A DNA stretch of 64,000 nucleotides from Cohnella kolymensis (GTDB taxonomy: Bacteria > Bacillota > Bacilli > Paenibacillales > Paenibacillaceae): the NCBI RefSeq assembly GCF_000829465.1, contig NZ_JXAL01000034.1:62001-126000 (forward strand). Direction: 5' to 3'. The position numbers and the translations under genes are program-made. Positions 8,958-17,659 of the stretch are shown here, in pieces (position 1 is the stretch's first letter; each line of letters begins with the position of its first letter). The notes beneath the pieces were generated by a model. That model had not been told where the DNA came from and searched no databases. It saw nothing but the letters and a program-made list of their open reading frames with translations.

Positions 8958-9266
8958 TAAAAGCCAACGACAAGACGGCGAACCTGCCTTACACGAGCAA
9001 ACTCGATCTCTTGCGGAGCTGTAAGGCGACCAAACCGTCTTACACGCGCCAACTCGCCCATTCGTGGAGCTGTAAGGCGGCTAACTCGCCTTACACGAGT
9101 AAACTCGCTCGCGTGTGGAGATGTAAGGCGGCGAACCCGCCTTACACGCGCAAACTCACTCTCGTACGGAGATGTAAGGCGGCGAACCCACCTTACACGT
9201 GCAAATTCGCTCTTGTGTGGAGCTGTAAGACGACCAAATCGTCTTACACAAGGTCGTTGGCTTTTA
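8958..9266. repeat. Tandem array of 51-bp hairpin units bounded by a 14-bp inverted repeat
   Basis: Six units begin at 8970, 9021, 9072, 9123, 9174 and 9225, a period of exactly 51 bp; the last is partial. Each unit starts with a hairpin of about 23 nt, in the cleanest copy GTAAGGCGG-loop-CCGCCTTAC, followed by a linker of about 27 nt containing CAAACTCG or TAAACTCG. Stem changes are partly compensated: unit 6 has GTAAGACGA with TCGTCTTAC, while unit 2 keeps pairing through a G-U. The whole array is enclosed by a perfect 14-bp inverted repeat: TAAAAGCCAACGAC at 8958-8971 and GTCGTTGGCTTTTA at 9253-9266. It lies between convergent genes. Because 51 is a multiple of 3, an open reading frame with a 17-residue repeat crosses it, but that ORF has no SD and I treat it as a by-product. 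Confidence 0.9.
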
Positions 9267-9271
9267 ATGTT

Positions 9272-10339
9272 CTAAAGCAGCAAAGAACCGACAATTCCAC
9301 TTAATATACCGACTCCGATAACGGACAGAGCTACGAATAACAGGACTTTCTTGGGGAAAGATTTCGCCACCATAAAGAGTGAAGGAAGGCTGACGGCAGG
9401 CAGCGTGAGCAGCAAGGCCGCCGCCGGTCCCGCGCCAACGCCTAACGCCAAGAATGATTGGATGATCGGAATTTCTGCGGCTGTCGGAATGACGAACAGC
9501 ATGCCTGCCGCAGCAAACAGGATAATCGCGATAAAACCGGTGCTCATGGAAGTCGGAAAAATTAAGCCTTGCAAACCGCCCAGCAATAATACGGTAATGA
9601 TATAGGCTGGAATCACCTGCAGAGCTAGCGAGCCCAGCGCTCTAAGCCAGCGCAACAAGAAAGGTTTCTGTTGTTGTTCCGGCATCATTTCGGGTTCAAG
9701 GACCTTTGTTTCTGTCACGGCATCGGCATTGCGGTCCGCAAAACGATTTGCCCAATAACTGACTCCAAAGGTTAAAAGGACCCCGAACAAAACTCTAATC
9801 AGAGTAAATTTCCACGACAGTACAAAAGTCATAAAGATAAGCGTCGCCGGATTCAGGACCGGATTTCCGATCCAGAACGCCAAGCTGGCGCCGACAGAGA
9901 CATTCTTTTTTCTAAGACTTGCGGCGATAGGAGCTGCGCAGCAGGAGCACATCATACCGGGGATCGAGGCGGCGCCTCCCAATAAGGTGCTTCGCATACT
10001 TGCCTTGCCGAGTACTTTATGAAGCCATCCGGCTGGCAGCAGCACCTGTACCAAAGAGCCAAGCAGTATGCCAAGTACGGCTGCTTTCCATATCGCTTTG
10101 AAATATTTTTCGGCATAGCTCCAAGCGGAGCTCCATGACCAAGTACCGTCATTGGCACCCGAGAGGATGGAGGAACCGATGGAATGAGCCGTCGCAGCAG
10201 TCAGCGCTTTATGATAATACGGCCACCATTTTACATAAGTTAAACCGGCTATAACGATTAACACAAATACCATGATCATGACCGCCGCTTTTACCGTACT
10301 GCGTTGATCATTTAACTTCAAACTGTGTGCGGGTTGCAT
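9272..10339 (-). CDS. Predicted permease, COG0701 (UPF0718/ArsP-like) family
   Basis: 355 residues, 8 or more membrane helices. The diagnostic cysteine motif PGMMCSCCAAPIAASLRKKNV follows the first helical bundle and recurs as the weaker VIPTAAEIPIIQSF in the second half, showing the two-fold repeat of this family. WIGNPVLNPATLIFM is also typical. Members include the organoarsenical exporter ArsP, but the substrate of this one is unknown and no ars genes are nearby. The start is ATG 10339, with GGAGGG eight bases upstream; the extra TTG codon before it is not used. The gene converges on the DUF202 gene across the hairpin array. Confidence 0.85.
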   Translation of the reverse strand: MQPAHSLKLNDQRSTVKAAVMIMVFVLIVIAGLTYVKWWPYYHKALTAATAHSIGSSILSGANDGTWSWSSAWSYAEKYFKAIWKAAVLGILLGSLVQVLLPAGWLHKVLGKASMRSTLLGGAASIPGMMCSCCAAPIAASLRKKNVSVGASLAFWIGNPVLNPATLIFMTFVLSWKFTLIRVLFGVLLTFGVSYWANRFADRNADAVTETKVLEPEMMPEQQQKPFLLRWLRALGSLALQVIPAYIITVLLLGGLQGLIFPTSMSTGFIAIILFAAAGMLFVIPTAAEIPIIQSFLALGVGAGPAAALLLTLPAVSLPSLFMVAKSFPKKVLLFVALSVIGVGILSGIVGSLLL

Positions 10340-10489
10340 CAATATTTCCCTCCATATCTGTCTTGAAAAATAGCATAACTTCTATTATATAGGAAGGAGT
10401 CTGGATCTGTTAAGCGTAAATACAGTAAAAACAGGAAGAAGGTGGTCGATATGCGAGTGTTCGCGCACGCCACCCCTAAAGGAGGACTT

Positions 10490-10819
10490 ATGGCCACGAT
10501 AGACGACTTTACAAAGCTGGACATCCGTATCGGAACCGTCATCAAAACAGAACCGTTCCCTGAAGCAAGGAAACCGGCAATCAAACTGGAAATTGATTTT
10601 GGAGAATTGGGTATCAAGAAAACGTCAGCTCAGCTGACGCACAGGTATAACCCGGAGAGCTTATTGGGCAGTCAAGTGGCGGCCGTCGTTAACTTCCCGC
10701 CAAGGCGCATAGCCGGTTTTCAATCCGAAGTGCTTGTGCTGGGCGGTGTGCCGGAGGAAGGAGATGTCGTGCTGCTGCGCCCGGAGTTTCCGGTACAAAA
10801 TGGTACGAGAATCAGCTGA
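10490..10819 (+). CDS. csaA: CsaA, tRNA-binding-domain export chaperone
   Basis: 109 residues forming a single EMAP/tRNA-binding OB fold: [74 protein letters not shown]. Length and sequence match B. subtilis CsaA (110 residues), a homodimer with chaperone-like activity on exported proteins. The start ATG 10490 has a near-perfect SD, AAAGGAGG. An in-frame start at 10442 would add a poorly conserved tail. Monocistronic and convergent with the ger operon. Confidence 0.92.
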   Translation: MATIDDFTKLDIRIGTVIKTEPFPEARKPAIKLEIDFGELGIKKTSAQLTHRYNPESLLGSQVAAVVNFPPRRIAGFQSEVLVLGGVPEEGDVVLLRPEFPVQNGTRIS

Positions 10820-10834
10820 TTTTGTCGTGTATGT

Positions 10835-12181
10835 TTAGGTTTCTACGCTTTTCATCTCCCGATACGTTGTGAACACCAACAGGATTAATACAAGCATGTA
10901 TACGGCAGCGCACACTCTCGCGATCCATTGAACATCTTTTGCCACCATCCAACCGACGATCACTGATGCGATGCCAAGCACGATGAGGATATAGGTGAAC
11001 AGCTTCCATCTTCGGAACGACCGAATAGAAGAAGCGGAGAAACTTGCAGCTGACGGTTGATTTGACTCAGATGACTTCTGATCCTGTGTTGGAGAACCTT
11101 CTCTGGCTTTTTTTCTGAAGCTTAGCAGAAAAACAATGACCAGCGCCAATGGCTGAACGGCAAACACGTAAACCGGATATGCGTAATTCGCGAATGTGCT
11201 GACCTCAGGGGTGCCTTCAAAGGCAAATACAAGCGTCATCAGAAGGAACCATCCGGCCGTTTTATTGTAAGCCTGAGGGCGATTCGACCTGTCGAAACTG
11301 CCGAGACCGGTCAGAATGGCCAAAAATGCAATGACGATACATACAATAAAAGACGGAAAATAGATGCTGAATATAAAAATCTCCATGCGATCCAGAAAGT
11401 CGGTAATATGTATTTGCTGGATTAAGGCGTATGTCGGATAGATCTCCCGAGACGTGATGCTTGGCCCCAGCACACAGATCTCCGTCACAAGAATCCAAGT
11501 AATTAGCAGAGCGGCAATTGAGAGGCCGTGCCGAAAGGATGTGTAGAGCATCTTAGAATTTGCGATGACCGGCAGAAAAGCGGCAAAAACGGTGATATCG
11601 CCATACGATGATGCGGTCAACGCATTAGCGATGCCCAGATCAGGCAACGGTTCGACAAAAATGGGCAGCATTTGGAAAATGCTAATGTCATTGCTCAGCA
11701 GAAGGGGAATCGTAATGATCAGAAAGGCAATCAGAGCAAAAAACATATCATTCACCCGCGTGGCTACTTCAACACTCGTTTTCCCATAATAAATCAGCAC
11801 CAGGATGAGCAAAAACAGAGAGACTTCATAGGGGGTTCTGAGCAGCAGATTTGTTTTGATAAAACCGATAAATAAATTGGTATTCTTAGCGAGAATGAAC
11901 CAGATGTGCACCAGGAATACGATGTTGATGAGAGCTCCTCCGTACTTACCAGCGATCTGGAAACAAATTTCGAAAAAGTTTTTGCCCGGAAAAACTTTAG
12001 CCAGCCTGTAATAGACGTAACACACAGCAAAACCATATATGACAGGGAGCATCTGTGTTACCCAAGCGTCCATATAGGCCAATCTTGCTAAATGCTGCGG
12101 CATGTTAATTACAGCAGGCGCGACAATAAAAACCGCAACCAGCCAGGCCAATTGGCGCCCGCTGAGAAAATACTTAGCCAT
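10835..12181 (-). CDS. GerB-family spore germinant receptor subunit with C-terminal extension
   Basis: 448 residues of the APC-superfamily GerAB family. It begins MAKYFLSGRQLAWLVAVFIV and has about ten membrane helices up to residue 360. This subunit is thought to bind the germinant in the inner spore membrane. The family is usually about 365 residues. Here a charged Ser/Gln-rich linker (about 360-390) and two additional predicted helices (about 392-412 and 418-438) follow. It is the last gene of the operon and overlaps the small D-like gene by 8 bp. Forespore-specific (sigma-G) transcription is expected for such operons but no clear promoter was recognised. Confidence 0.88.
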   Translation of the reverse strand: MAKYFLSGRQLAWLVAVFIVAPAVINMPQHLARLAYMDAWVTQMLPVIYGFAVCYVYYRLAKVFPGKNFFEICFQIAGKYGGALINIVFLVHIWFILAKNTNLFIGFIKTNLLLRTPYEVSLFLLILVLIYYGKTSVEVATRVNDMFFALIAFLIITIPLLLSNDISIFQMLPIFVEPLPDLGIANALTASSYGDITVFAAFLPVIANSKMLYTSFRHGLSIAALLITWILVTEICVLGPSITSREIYPTYALIQQIHITDFLDRMEIFIFSIYFPSFIVCIVIAFLAILTGLGSFDRSNRPQAYNKTAGWFLLMTLVFAFEGTPEVSTFANYAYPVYVFAVQPLALVIVFLLSFRKKAREGSPTQDQKSSESNQPSAASFSASSIRSFRRWKLFTYILIVLGIASVIVGWMVAKDVQWIARVCAAVYMLVLILLVFTTYREMKSVET

Positions 12182-12422
12182 TAAACATACCTCCGATCAT
12201 CGATTTTATCCACGGAGCCACATTCCGTGCCAACAGCTGGGTTGGCATCGTAATGCGTATATTGGCTACGTGAGAGACAAACAGTGCTAACGTGATCGCG
12301 TTCAGGCACAGATACAGCGGCTTGTTAACATCCTTTTTCTTGTTGTTTTTGTTCCATATTGAATAATCGAGCAGAAGCGAACCGATCCATCCAATTGCAA
12401 AGAATACGTCGAAAATGGTCAT
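12174..12422 (-). CDS. Small two-helix protein of ger operon (D-subunit-like)
   Basis: 82 residues with two predicted membrane helices (FFAIGWIGSLLLDYSI and LYLCLNAITLALFVSHV) joined by a very basic NKNNKKKDVNK loop. It overlaps both neighbours: 4 bp with the C-subunit gene and 8 bp with the B-subunit gene, so it is an integral operon member. Small two-helix D proteins encoded with some Bacillus germinant receptors modulate receptor function; assignment here rests on size, topology and position rather than recognised sequence identity. Confidence 0.7.
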   Translation of the reverse strand: MTIFDVFFAIGWIGSLLLDYSIWNKNNKKKDVNKPLYLCLNAITLALFVSHVANIRITMPTQLLARNVAPWIKSMIGGMFNG

Positions 12423-13603
12423 TGCCGGGTCACCTCAGCGATATTTTTAGAGATATAGCCGATTTGTACGATGTCGACTTGGACATCCAAATCGAAATTA
12501 GCTTCGCTAAGCTTGTCACGCCAGTTATTCTCATACCTGTCCTTCCAGATTCGAGGGTAATCCCTCCAAATTTGCATACCGAGCTGGAAGGGGTCTGTTT
12601 TTCTCTGTTGTGCTTGTCTGATCGTATCCATCAGGTTTTCACGGATCCTTTCAGCTGCGGCTCGCCGAACCCCTCTAAATGCGCGCGTGCTCGTTAGGTC
12701 GGCTCCGGACAAGTTCTCCATTACAGCCACTCTGCCCATGACCCTGACATTGAATGAAATACTTCCATCATTACTGAACTGCGGTTCGATTATCGTTCTG
12801 CCTTCCGTCACCTCTAAGCTGATGCTGCCTTTTCCGTATCGGATGTCATAATCATAGGGCTGCGGCTCTCTGCGAAGCCAATTCACCGCATTGCTCTTCG
12901 GACCTTCGAAGGCGTCCACCATTTTCTCCTGCCGGAAATGAGCGTAACCCAATACCTCCGGCTGAGCAGCTTTGTCTTTAGAGCCTTCCGTTTCTTTTAC
13001 TCCCATGTAGAGAAGAAGAGGATCCGTATTGGGGTTGCTCAAGGCTTGCGCAACATTTTTGATATTGATGACAATGCGGCCCTGTGACTTTGCCAGCTCA
13101 CGGATTGCTTCTCCTGAGAATCTTTCCAGCTTAGGATCGGTGTTCACGAGGTCTGCAGCCTTGCCTTTGGAAATGATCATGTATGCGGTAATACGATTTT
13201 CAGGAAACCGGGCAATCGCCTCGAACGCTTCCCGGATCCCGTACTTGCGGGCTAGAGCCTCGCTGATTATGATCACCCGCCTGTGAGCGGAATAAAGACG
13301 TCGAGCCGAGCGCGCTTGAACCTTGGCAATCGCGTCCCTGATGGTATTCCCCGTTTCAGAATCTATGTAGTATGTTTTATCGCCGCCGGAACCGCCGCCG
13401 CCTCCGCCTGGGCCTCCCAGTTGTCCGGCCAGGGGAATTTGCATGCTTACACGAATCTTCCCGTCCGGTTCAAGATCAATAGCAGTGGTCAAAATGAAGG
13501 CAACGTCGTTGATTTCGCGTCGATCCCAACATCCAGTGAGCAGCAGCGCGGAAACCAGTAACAGCAAACCAATTCTAAAAGCCGAATTAGTTTTGATCTC
13601 CAT
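12419..13603 (-). CDS. GerC-family spore germination lipoprotein
   Basis: 394 residues. It has a signal peptide with lipobox (LLLTGCWDRREIND); the Cys-Trp-Asp-Arg-Arg-Glu-Ile start of the mature protein is the Ger(x)C hallmark. The C-terminal domain (about 215-390) ends in VQIGYISKNIAEV. GerC subunits are lipid-anchored on the outer face of the spore inner membrane. A Gly-rich loop (GGPGGGGGGSGGD) at about residue 70 is unusual in length. The start is ATG 13603, because AAAGGAGG lies just upstream within the end of the A-subunit gene; the longer frame to 13663 is ignored. It overlaps the A-subunit gene by 17 bp. Confidence 0.92.
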   Translation of the reverse strand: MEIKTNSAFRIGLLLLVSALLLTGCWDRREINDVAFILTTAIDLEPDGKIRVSMQIPLAGQLGGPGGGGGGSGGDKTYYIDSETGNTIRDAIAKVQARSARRLYSAHRRVIIISEALARKYGIREAFEAIARFPENRITAYMIISKGKAADLVNTDPKLERFSGEAIRELAKSQGRIVINIKNVAQALSNPNTDPLLLYMGVKETEGSKDKAAQPEVLGYAHFRQEKMVDAFEGPKSNAVNWLRREPQPYDYDIRYGKGSISLEVTEGRTIIEPQFSNDGSISFNVRVMGRVAVMENLSGADLTSTRAFRGVRRAAAERIRENLMDTIRQAQQRKTDPFQLGMQIWRDYPRIWKDRYENNWRDKLSEANFDLDVQVDIVQIGYISKNIAEVTRQ

Positions 13604-15233
13604 TCGAATCTTCCTCCTTTGGCTGTTGTCCGGAGGGCTTGTCGCGACGGTCATGATCGACATTCGTACCTTTCATTCCGCCTTGCTCCCAGATTTTCCG
13701 CGAAAGAGACGGTTTCGTACGAATATCATCCAGTACATTCATGAAACCGGGACGCTTCTTCATTGCCCAGAGGGGAGCGCGCACAGCAATATCTTTAAGA
13801 TCCCGGAACTTGATCGGCCCGATCGGAGACATGTACGGAACCCCGAAAGAACGAAGGTTGCTCAGATGACCAATCAGAACCATGAAGCCAATTAGAATGC
13901 CATAGATGCCGAACAACGAGCCCAAAATAATGAATGGAAATCGAAGCATTCGGACCGCTATCGCCCCGTTAAAGCTCGGGATCGTGAATGAAGCGATACC
14001 GGTGATCGAGACGACGATAACCATCGGCGCCGACACGATTCCCGCTTGAACGGCAGCTTGTCCGACGACAATCGCTCCGAGTATTCCGATGGCGGAACCG
14101 ACGGCCTTGGGCAGCCGGATACCGGCTTCCCGGAGCGCTTCGAATGTAATTTCCATAATGAGCGCTTCAACCACTGCCGGGAAGGGAATATGCTCGCGGG
14201 CGGATGCGATGCTGAACAGAAGGGTCGTCGGTATCAATTCCGCATGATACGTTGTTATGGCTACATACAGCGCCGGAGTAAAGAGAGAGATAAACAAAAA
14301 AAGATAACGCAGCCAGCGAAGTAATGTGCCCATCTGAAACCGCTCGTAGTAATCCTCAGAGGCTTGAAGAAGCTGATAAAAGGCTGTTGGAGCCAGAAGC
14401 ACCATAGGAGTACCGTCGATGATCACTGCTATGCGTCCCTGCATCAGGGCGAGTGCGGTGGTGTCGGGCCTCTCGGTCACCTGCATTTGCGGAAAAGGAG
14501 ACCATGCGCTGTCCTGTATGTATTCTTCAAGAAATCCCGATTCAAGCAGCACATCCAGGTCGACTTTTTTCAGCCGGGCGATGACTTCTTCCACGAGACC
14601 CGGATTTGTGAGCCCTTCCATATAGACAACCACTAAGCTCGTATTGCTTTGTCGGCCCAGGACGAAAGGCTTCATCTTCAGCAGCGGGGTTCTGACTCTG
14701 CGGCGGACCAATGAAGTATTGACACGCAGGTTCTCCGTGAAACCTTCCCGCGGCCCCCTGACGACACCTTCCGTCTCCGGTTCTGCAACCGAACGAGTCG
14801 CCGGACCCCGAATACCAAGAAGCAAAGCCTTTGTATTTCCGGTCACCAGAATACCCGTATCCCCGGACAGAACACTTTCCAGGAAATCTCCGTAGTTATC
14901 GGTTGTTTTGACCTGGGATACCGGCAGAGACCGGTTCATCAGCGACTCGACATCTTTTTCCTGGCCTTCGAAGATCATGAGGTTTTCCAGAGCATTGTCG
15001 ACCAGCTCCGTTTTCACCAAACCATCAACGAAAACAGCGATCGCCTGAATATCCTTCTCTATTACAAACGGACGAACGATGATGTCCGAACAGTCCTTGA
15101 ATATGCGTTTCAAAAAGGCTCGATGTTCTTCAAGATTTGCGGACAGGGGCAGGGATTTAAGCTCGGTAATGAATTCGAATTGTACCTGCTCGTAGTCCGG
15201 TTTTTTATCGGATGTACTGTTGTCGGGACACAT
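13587..15233 (-). CDS. GerA-family spore germinant receptor subunit
   Basis: 548 residues. A long hydrophilic N-terminal half (about 1-300) includes NTKALLLGIRGPATRSVAEPETEGVVRGPREGF in several pieces; the RGP..GF element is invariant in this family. The membrane half begins at about residue 300 (WLRYLFLFISLF) and carries PFPAVVEALIMEITFE and the GIASFTIP segment. It is the first gene of the minus-strand operon A-C-D-B. The polar C-terminal tail is rich in Lys/Asp/Gln. The start ATG 15233 follows AGGTGA. Its product forms the receptor complex with the GerB and GerC subunits. Confidence 0.93.
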   Translation of the reverse strand: MCPDNSTSDKKPDYEQVQFEFITELKSLPLSANLEEHRAFLKRIFKDCSDIIVRPFVIEKDIQAIAVFVDGLVKTELVDNALENLMIFEGQEKDVESLMNRSLPVSQVKTTDNYGDFLESVLSGDTGILVTGNTKALLLGIRGPATRSVAEPETEGVVRGPREGFTENLRVNTSLVRRRVRTPLLKMKPFVLGRQSNTSLVVVYMEGLTNPGLVEEVIARLKKVDLDVLLESGFLEEYIQDSAWSPFPQMQVTERPDTTALALMQGRIAVIIDGTPMVLLAPTAFYQLLQASEDYYERFQMGTLLRWLRYLFLFISLFTPALYVAITTYHAELIPTTLLFSIASAREHIPFPAVVEALIMEITFEALREAGIRLPKAVGSAIGILGAIVVGQAAVQAGIVSAPMVIVVSITGIASFTIPSFNGAIAVRMLRFPFIILGSLFGIYGILIGFMVLIGHLSNLRSFGVPYMSPIGPIKFRDLKDIAVRAPLWAMKKRPGFMNVLDDIRTKPSLSRKIWEQGGMKGTNVDHDRRDKPSGQQPKEEDSNGDQN

Positions 15234-15394
15234 AGGCTTTTCACCTGCCTGCGATGATTATCAGCTTCACCTGTGTATGTTCACCAAAAATGGTTTAATT
15301 TATTAATCTTGTTCGAGTCAGATATTTCCTGTTTAGAAACGTGAAGATATGGCTAAAAACCTTCAAGGCTTTTGCTTATTGGAGGCGGTGCATC

Positions 15395-15619
15395 TTGGAA
15401 AAAAACGAAAGCAGGGAGTCAACGAACAATTTCACCACAGTTGAAAAGATGGTTTACGATAAATTGCAAGCCGGGGAAACCGATATATCCGAATTGGCCA
15501 AGGCAACGAAACTGTCAAAGTTAGAAGTCAAGGTGGCCATCCAACTGTTGAAATATAGAGACGTAATCATCTGCAATGATGATGTCCCACGGTTAAAGGA
15601 CAGTCAGGATTCGAACTGA
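15395..15619 (+). CDS. Small winged-helix-like protein, uncharacterised
   Basis: 74 residues from TTG 15395, chosen because GGAGG lies 9-10 nt upstream. The central part (TVEKMVYDKLQAG, ISELAKATKLSKLEVKVAIQLLKYRDVII) has the spacing of a compact helix-turn-helix, as in MarR or ROK-type DNA-binding segments. It lacks any effector domain. It is divergent from the ger operon and followed by its own terminator. It could be a small regulator; no family name recognised. Confidence 0.6.
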   Translation: MEKNESRESTNNFTTVEKMVYDKLQAGETDISELAKATKLSKLEVKVAIQLLKYRDVIICNDDVPRLKDSQDSN

Positions 15620-15622
15620 CTT

Positions 15623-15655
15623 AAGACTCCAGAGAACGAGCTGGGGTCTTTTTTA
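15623..15655 (+). terminator. Terminator after the small HTH gene
   Basis: AAGACTCCAG pairs with CTGGGGTCTT (one G-U pair), with an 8-nt loop and a TTTT tail, just after the stop codon. Confidence 0.8.
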
Positions 15656-15705
15656 TGAAGCCGTTAATGGGAATGAAGGCCGGGTCCTCCGTCACATACT
15701 AATAT

Positions 15706-16456
15706 ATGCCATTGCAAAAAATCGGGGCGGTGATGAAGATGACTAAAGCGGTGGATGGCTCGGAATGGGACATATATTTGCTGGCAGGCATCAGTTCGAC
15801 AGCCGCGATTTTTCGCGAGTGCAAACGTGAGCTTCTGCGGCGGTTCCGGGAGGCCGGCCGGGAGCCAGTCGTTCGCGAACTGCTCCCGTATGGGGACAAT
15901 TCACAAAGTATTGTCAGGCAACTTCTGGATGTCGGCAGCGATCTAGCCCGCCTGCGCCTGCCCGGCCGATGGAGATCGGGCGGCAAGGAGGCGGCGGATG
16001 AGATCCGGAAATTTTCGTTGGGACGCCGCGTATTGTTGATCGGACACAGCGGGGGAGGGGTAGCCGCATACGAAGCGGCGGTATTATTGCGGGCAGAAGG
16101 CGCGATCAGGGACTTCCGTATCGTTATGGTAGGGTCTCCCAAGGTTCCGATCCGGATGCTGCCTGCCGAGCGGGTGAGTTATTTCGTGGCCATAGACGAG
16201 AACGGCCAGCAAGTGGATCCGGTTACCCGGCTCGGGAGCTGGGGAGGGTGGGCAAGGAACGGGCGAGGTTTTTTTTTACTGGAATCGGTATAAATACGCC
16301 CCGGGTTACATCGGCACGATCACGGTTTTGGGAGGGCATCAGCATTATTTCAGGAACAATGACCCTTATATCCATCCCGTTCGAGGCTCTAATTTATTAC
16401 TGACTGTGGACTCATTCTGGGAGATCGTCGCCAAAGAAGCAGAGAGTGTTACATAG
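15706..16456 (+). pseudogene. Alpha/beta-hydrolase-like protein, frameshifted in a T9 tract
   Basis: The first part (to TAA 16291-16293) contains the nucleophile elbow GHSGGG in VLLIGHSGGGVAAYEAA at about residue 110, preceded by a class-typical strand. The frame is lost at the nine-T run 16269-16277. In the next frame the sequence continues without a stop to TAG 16456: YWNRYKYAPGYIGTITVLGG, then HQHYF with a candidate catalytic His, and WEIVAKEAESV. An eight-T tract would give one protein of about 240 residues. The ser-his arrangement suggests a lipase or esterase; substrate unknown. Start uncertain: ATG 15706, GTG 15730 or ATG 15733, none with a strong SD. The hit in a homopolymer suggests sequencing error or slippage. 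Confidence 0.7.
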
Positions 16457-16470
16457 CAAAATATTGAAGA

Positions 16471-16496
16471 AGCCGCGCGCGTGCGCGGTTTTTTTA
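16471..16496 (+). terminator. Terminator after the hydrolase gene
   Basis: CCGCGC pairs with GCGCGG around GCGT, flanked by A/T pairs and followed by seven T. Confidence 0.9.
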
Positions 16497-16659
16497 TGGC
16501 TTTTTTCATTCGTTTGACGGATTTTCTATGAATGCGACAAATTAAACTGCACCGTTTACAGACAGTGTGACAAGCTTTTCACAAGCTTATATGTACAATC
16601 TATGTATCTTACGTCAAACCCTGATAGAATCACTGTTAAAAAAACGAAAGGTGGTAACC

Positions 16660-17658
16660 ATGCAAAATAAAATCAACCAGCATTTTTTTGCTTACATACT
16701 ATGTTCCGCAATGATACTGGCATTGGGCATGTATTTTGGGACGGCCAACCACAATCACGTAAATGCGTCGCAGAATTCAGCTGAAGCTGCGGGCATTGAT
16801 AAACAGCAGTTACCGGTTGCTGAGCAAGCGGATATTGAGGCTGAAGAATTCATCGCTCCGATCATACGCACTGCAGTTAACGAACCGGAAGACAAGGTCG
16901 CGGTTAAAGAAGCGGCAGTCGATAAATATGAGACGACCGCTTATTTCCTTAATGTTCGGGCAAACGCGTATGGAACATCCAAAATCATTAATGTCGTTGA
17001 AAAAGGCACGGTGCTTGAGGTCTTATCGGTAACGAAGAACGGCTGGCTGAGACTGGAGGGAGGCGGCTATGTGCATGGAGGATTTGCCAGATTGGTCGCT
17101 GACGATGAGGACAAGGACGAGAGCGAAGTCAAGGTTTTATCAGCACCGGCTGCCGGCGATGACATGATGGCCACACCGTCAACAGTTGAACTGGCTGAAT
17201 TCGAAGAACCGGCTGCAGAGCCGCTGAAACCGACGTCGGCAGTTTTATCGGATTCCGGTCTGACGGCCGGGCATATTGCAGAAATTTTTGAGGGGACCGC
17301 TCTTGCGGATCACGAGCTGGAGCAAGCTATTCTGGAGATTGAGGACGAGTATGGCATTAACGCTTATTTCACGATCGCCGTTATGAAGCTCGAAAGCGGC
17401 AATGGCAGCAGCCGTCTGGCCAAGAAGAAAAATAATCTGTTCGGGTTGAACGCCATTGACGGCGATGCATTCAACAGAGCGTTCAGCTTCGAAACAAAGG
17501 GGGACAGTGTCCGTAAATTCGGACAGCTGATCGCGGAGAAGTATGTAGATAAAGGTTACGTAACCGTTGAGAAGGTGGCCAGAAAGTATTGTCCGGCTAA
17601 CCCTAAATGGCCGGGTATGGTAAAAAGCATCATGAACGACGATTTCGGCAAGGTGTAA
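16660..17658 (+). CDS. Secreted SH3 / glucosaminidase cell-wall hydrolase
   Basis: 332 residues. An N-terminal membrane signal (FAYILCSAMILALGMYFG) is followed by an acidic linker, an SH3_3 domain at about 85-145 (TTAYFLNVRANAYGTSKIINVVEKG, NGWLRLEGGGYVHGGFARL), a second acidic Pro/Glu linker, and a C-terminal glucosaminidase-type domain (about 205-332). The last shows the catalytic-glutamate context IAVMKLESGNGSSRLAKKKNNLFGLNA. It probably cleaves peptidoglycan glycan strands; SH3 may target the wall. The start ATG 16660 follows AAAGGTGG; the earlier ATG at 16567 lacks an SD. Only 1 bp separates its stop from that of the convergent nucleoside transporter. Confidence 0.85.
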   Translation: MQNKINQHFFAYILCSAMILALGMYFGTANHNHVNASQNSAEAAGIDKQQLPVAEQADIEAEEFIAPIIRTAVNEPEDKVAVKEAAVDKYETTAYFLNVRANAYGTSKIINVVEKGTVLEVLSVTKNGWLRLEGGGYVHGGFARLVADDEDKDESEVKVLSAPAAGDDMMATPSTVELAEFEEPAAEPLKPTSAVLSDSGLTAGHIAEIFEGTALADHELEQAILEIEDEYGINAYFTIAVMKLESGNGSSRLAKKKNNLFGLNAIDGDAFNRAFSFETKGDSVRKFGQLIAEKYVDKGYVTVEKVARKYCPANPKWPGMVKSIMNDDFGKV

Positions 17659-17659
17659 T

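Noticed and set aside
8903-9304. 133-codon ORF with 17-residue Cys/Lys/Tyr repeats across the first hairpin array
   Set aside because: It has no SD, starts inside the DUF202 gene, and its repeat is forced by the 51-bp (17-codon) DNA period with hairpin-driven sequence.
15234-15340. Sigma-G promoter for the ger operon
   Set aside because: CATACAC on the minus strand resembles a sigma-G -10 element but no fitting -35 was found at the right distance; too weak to list.
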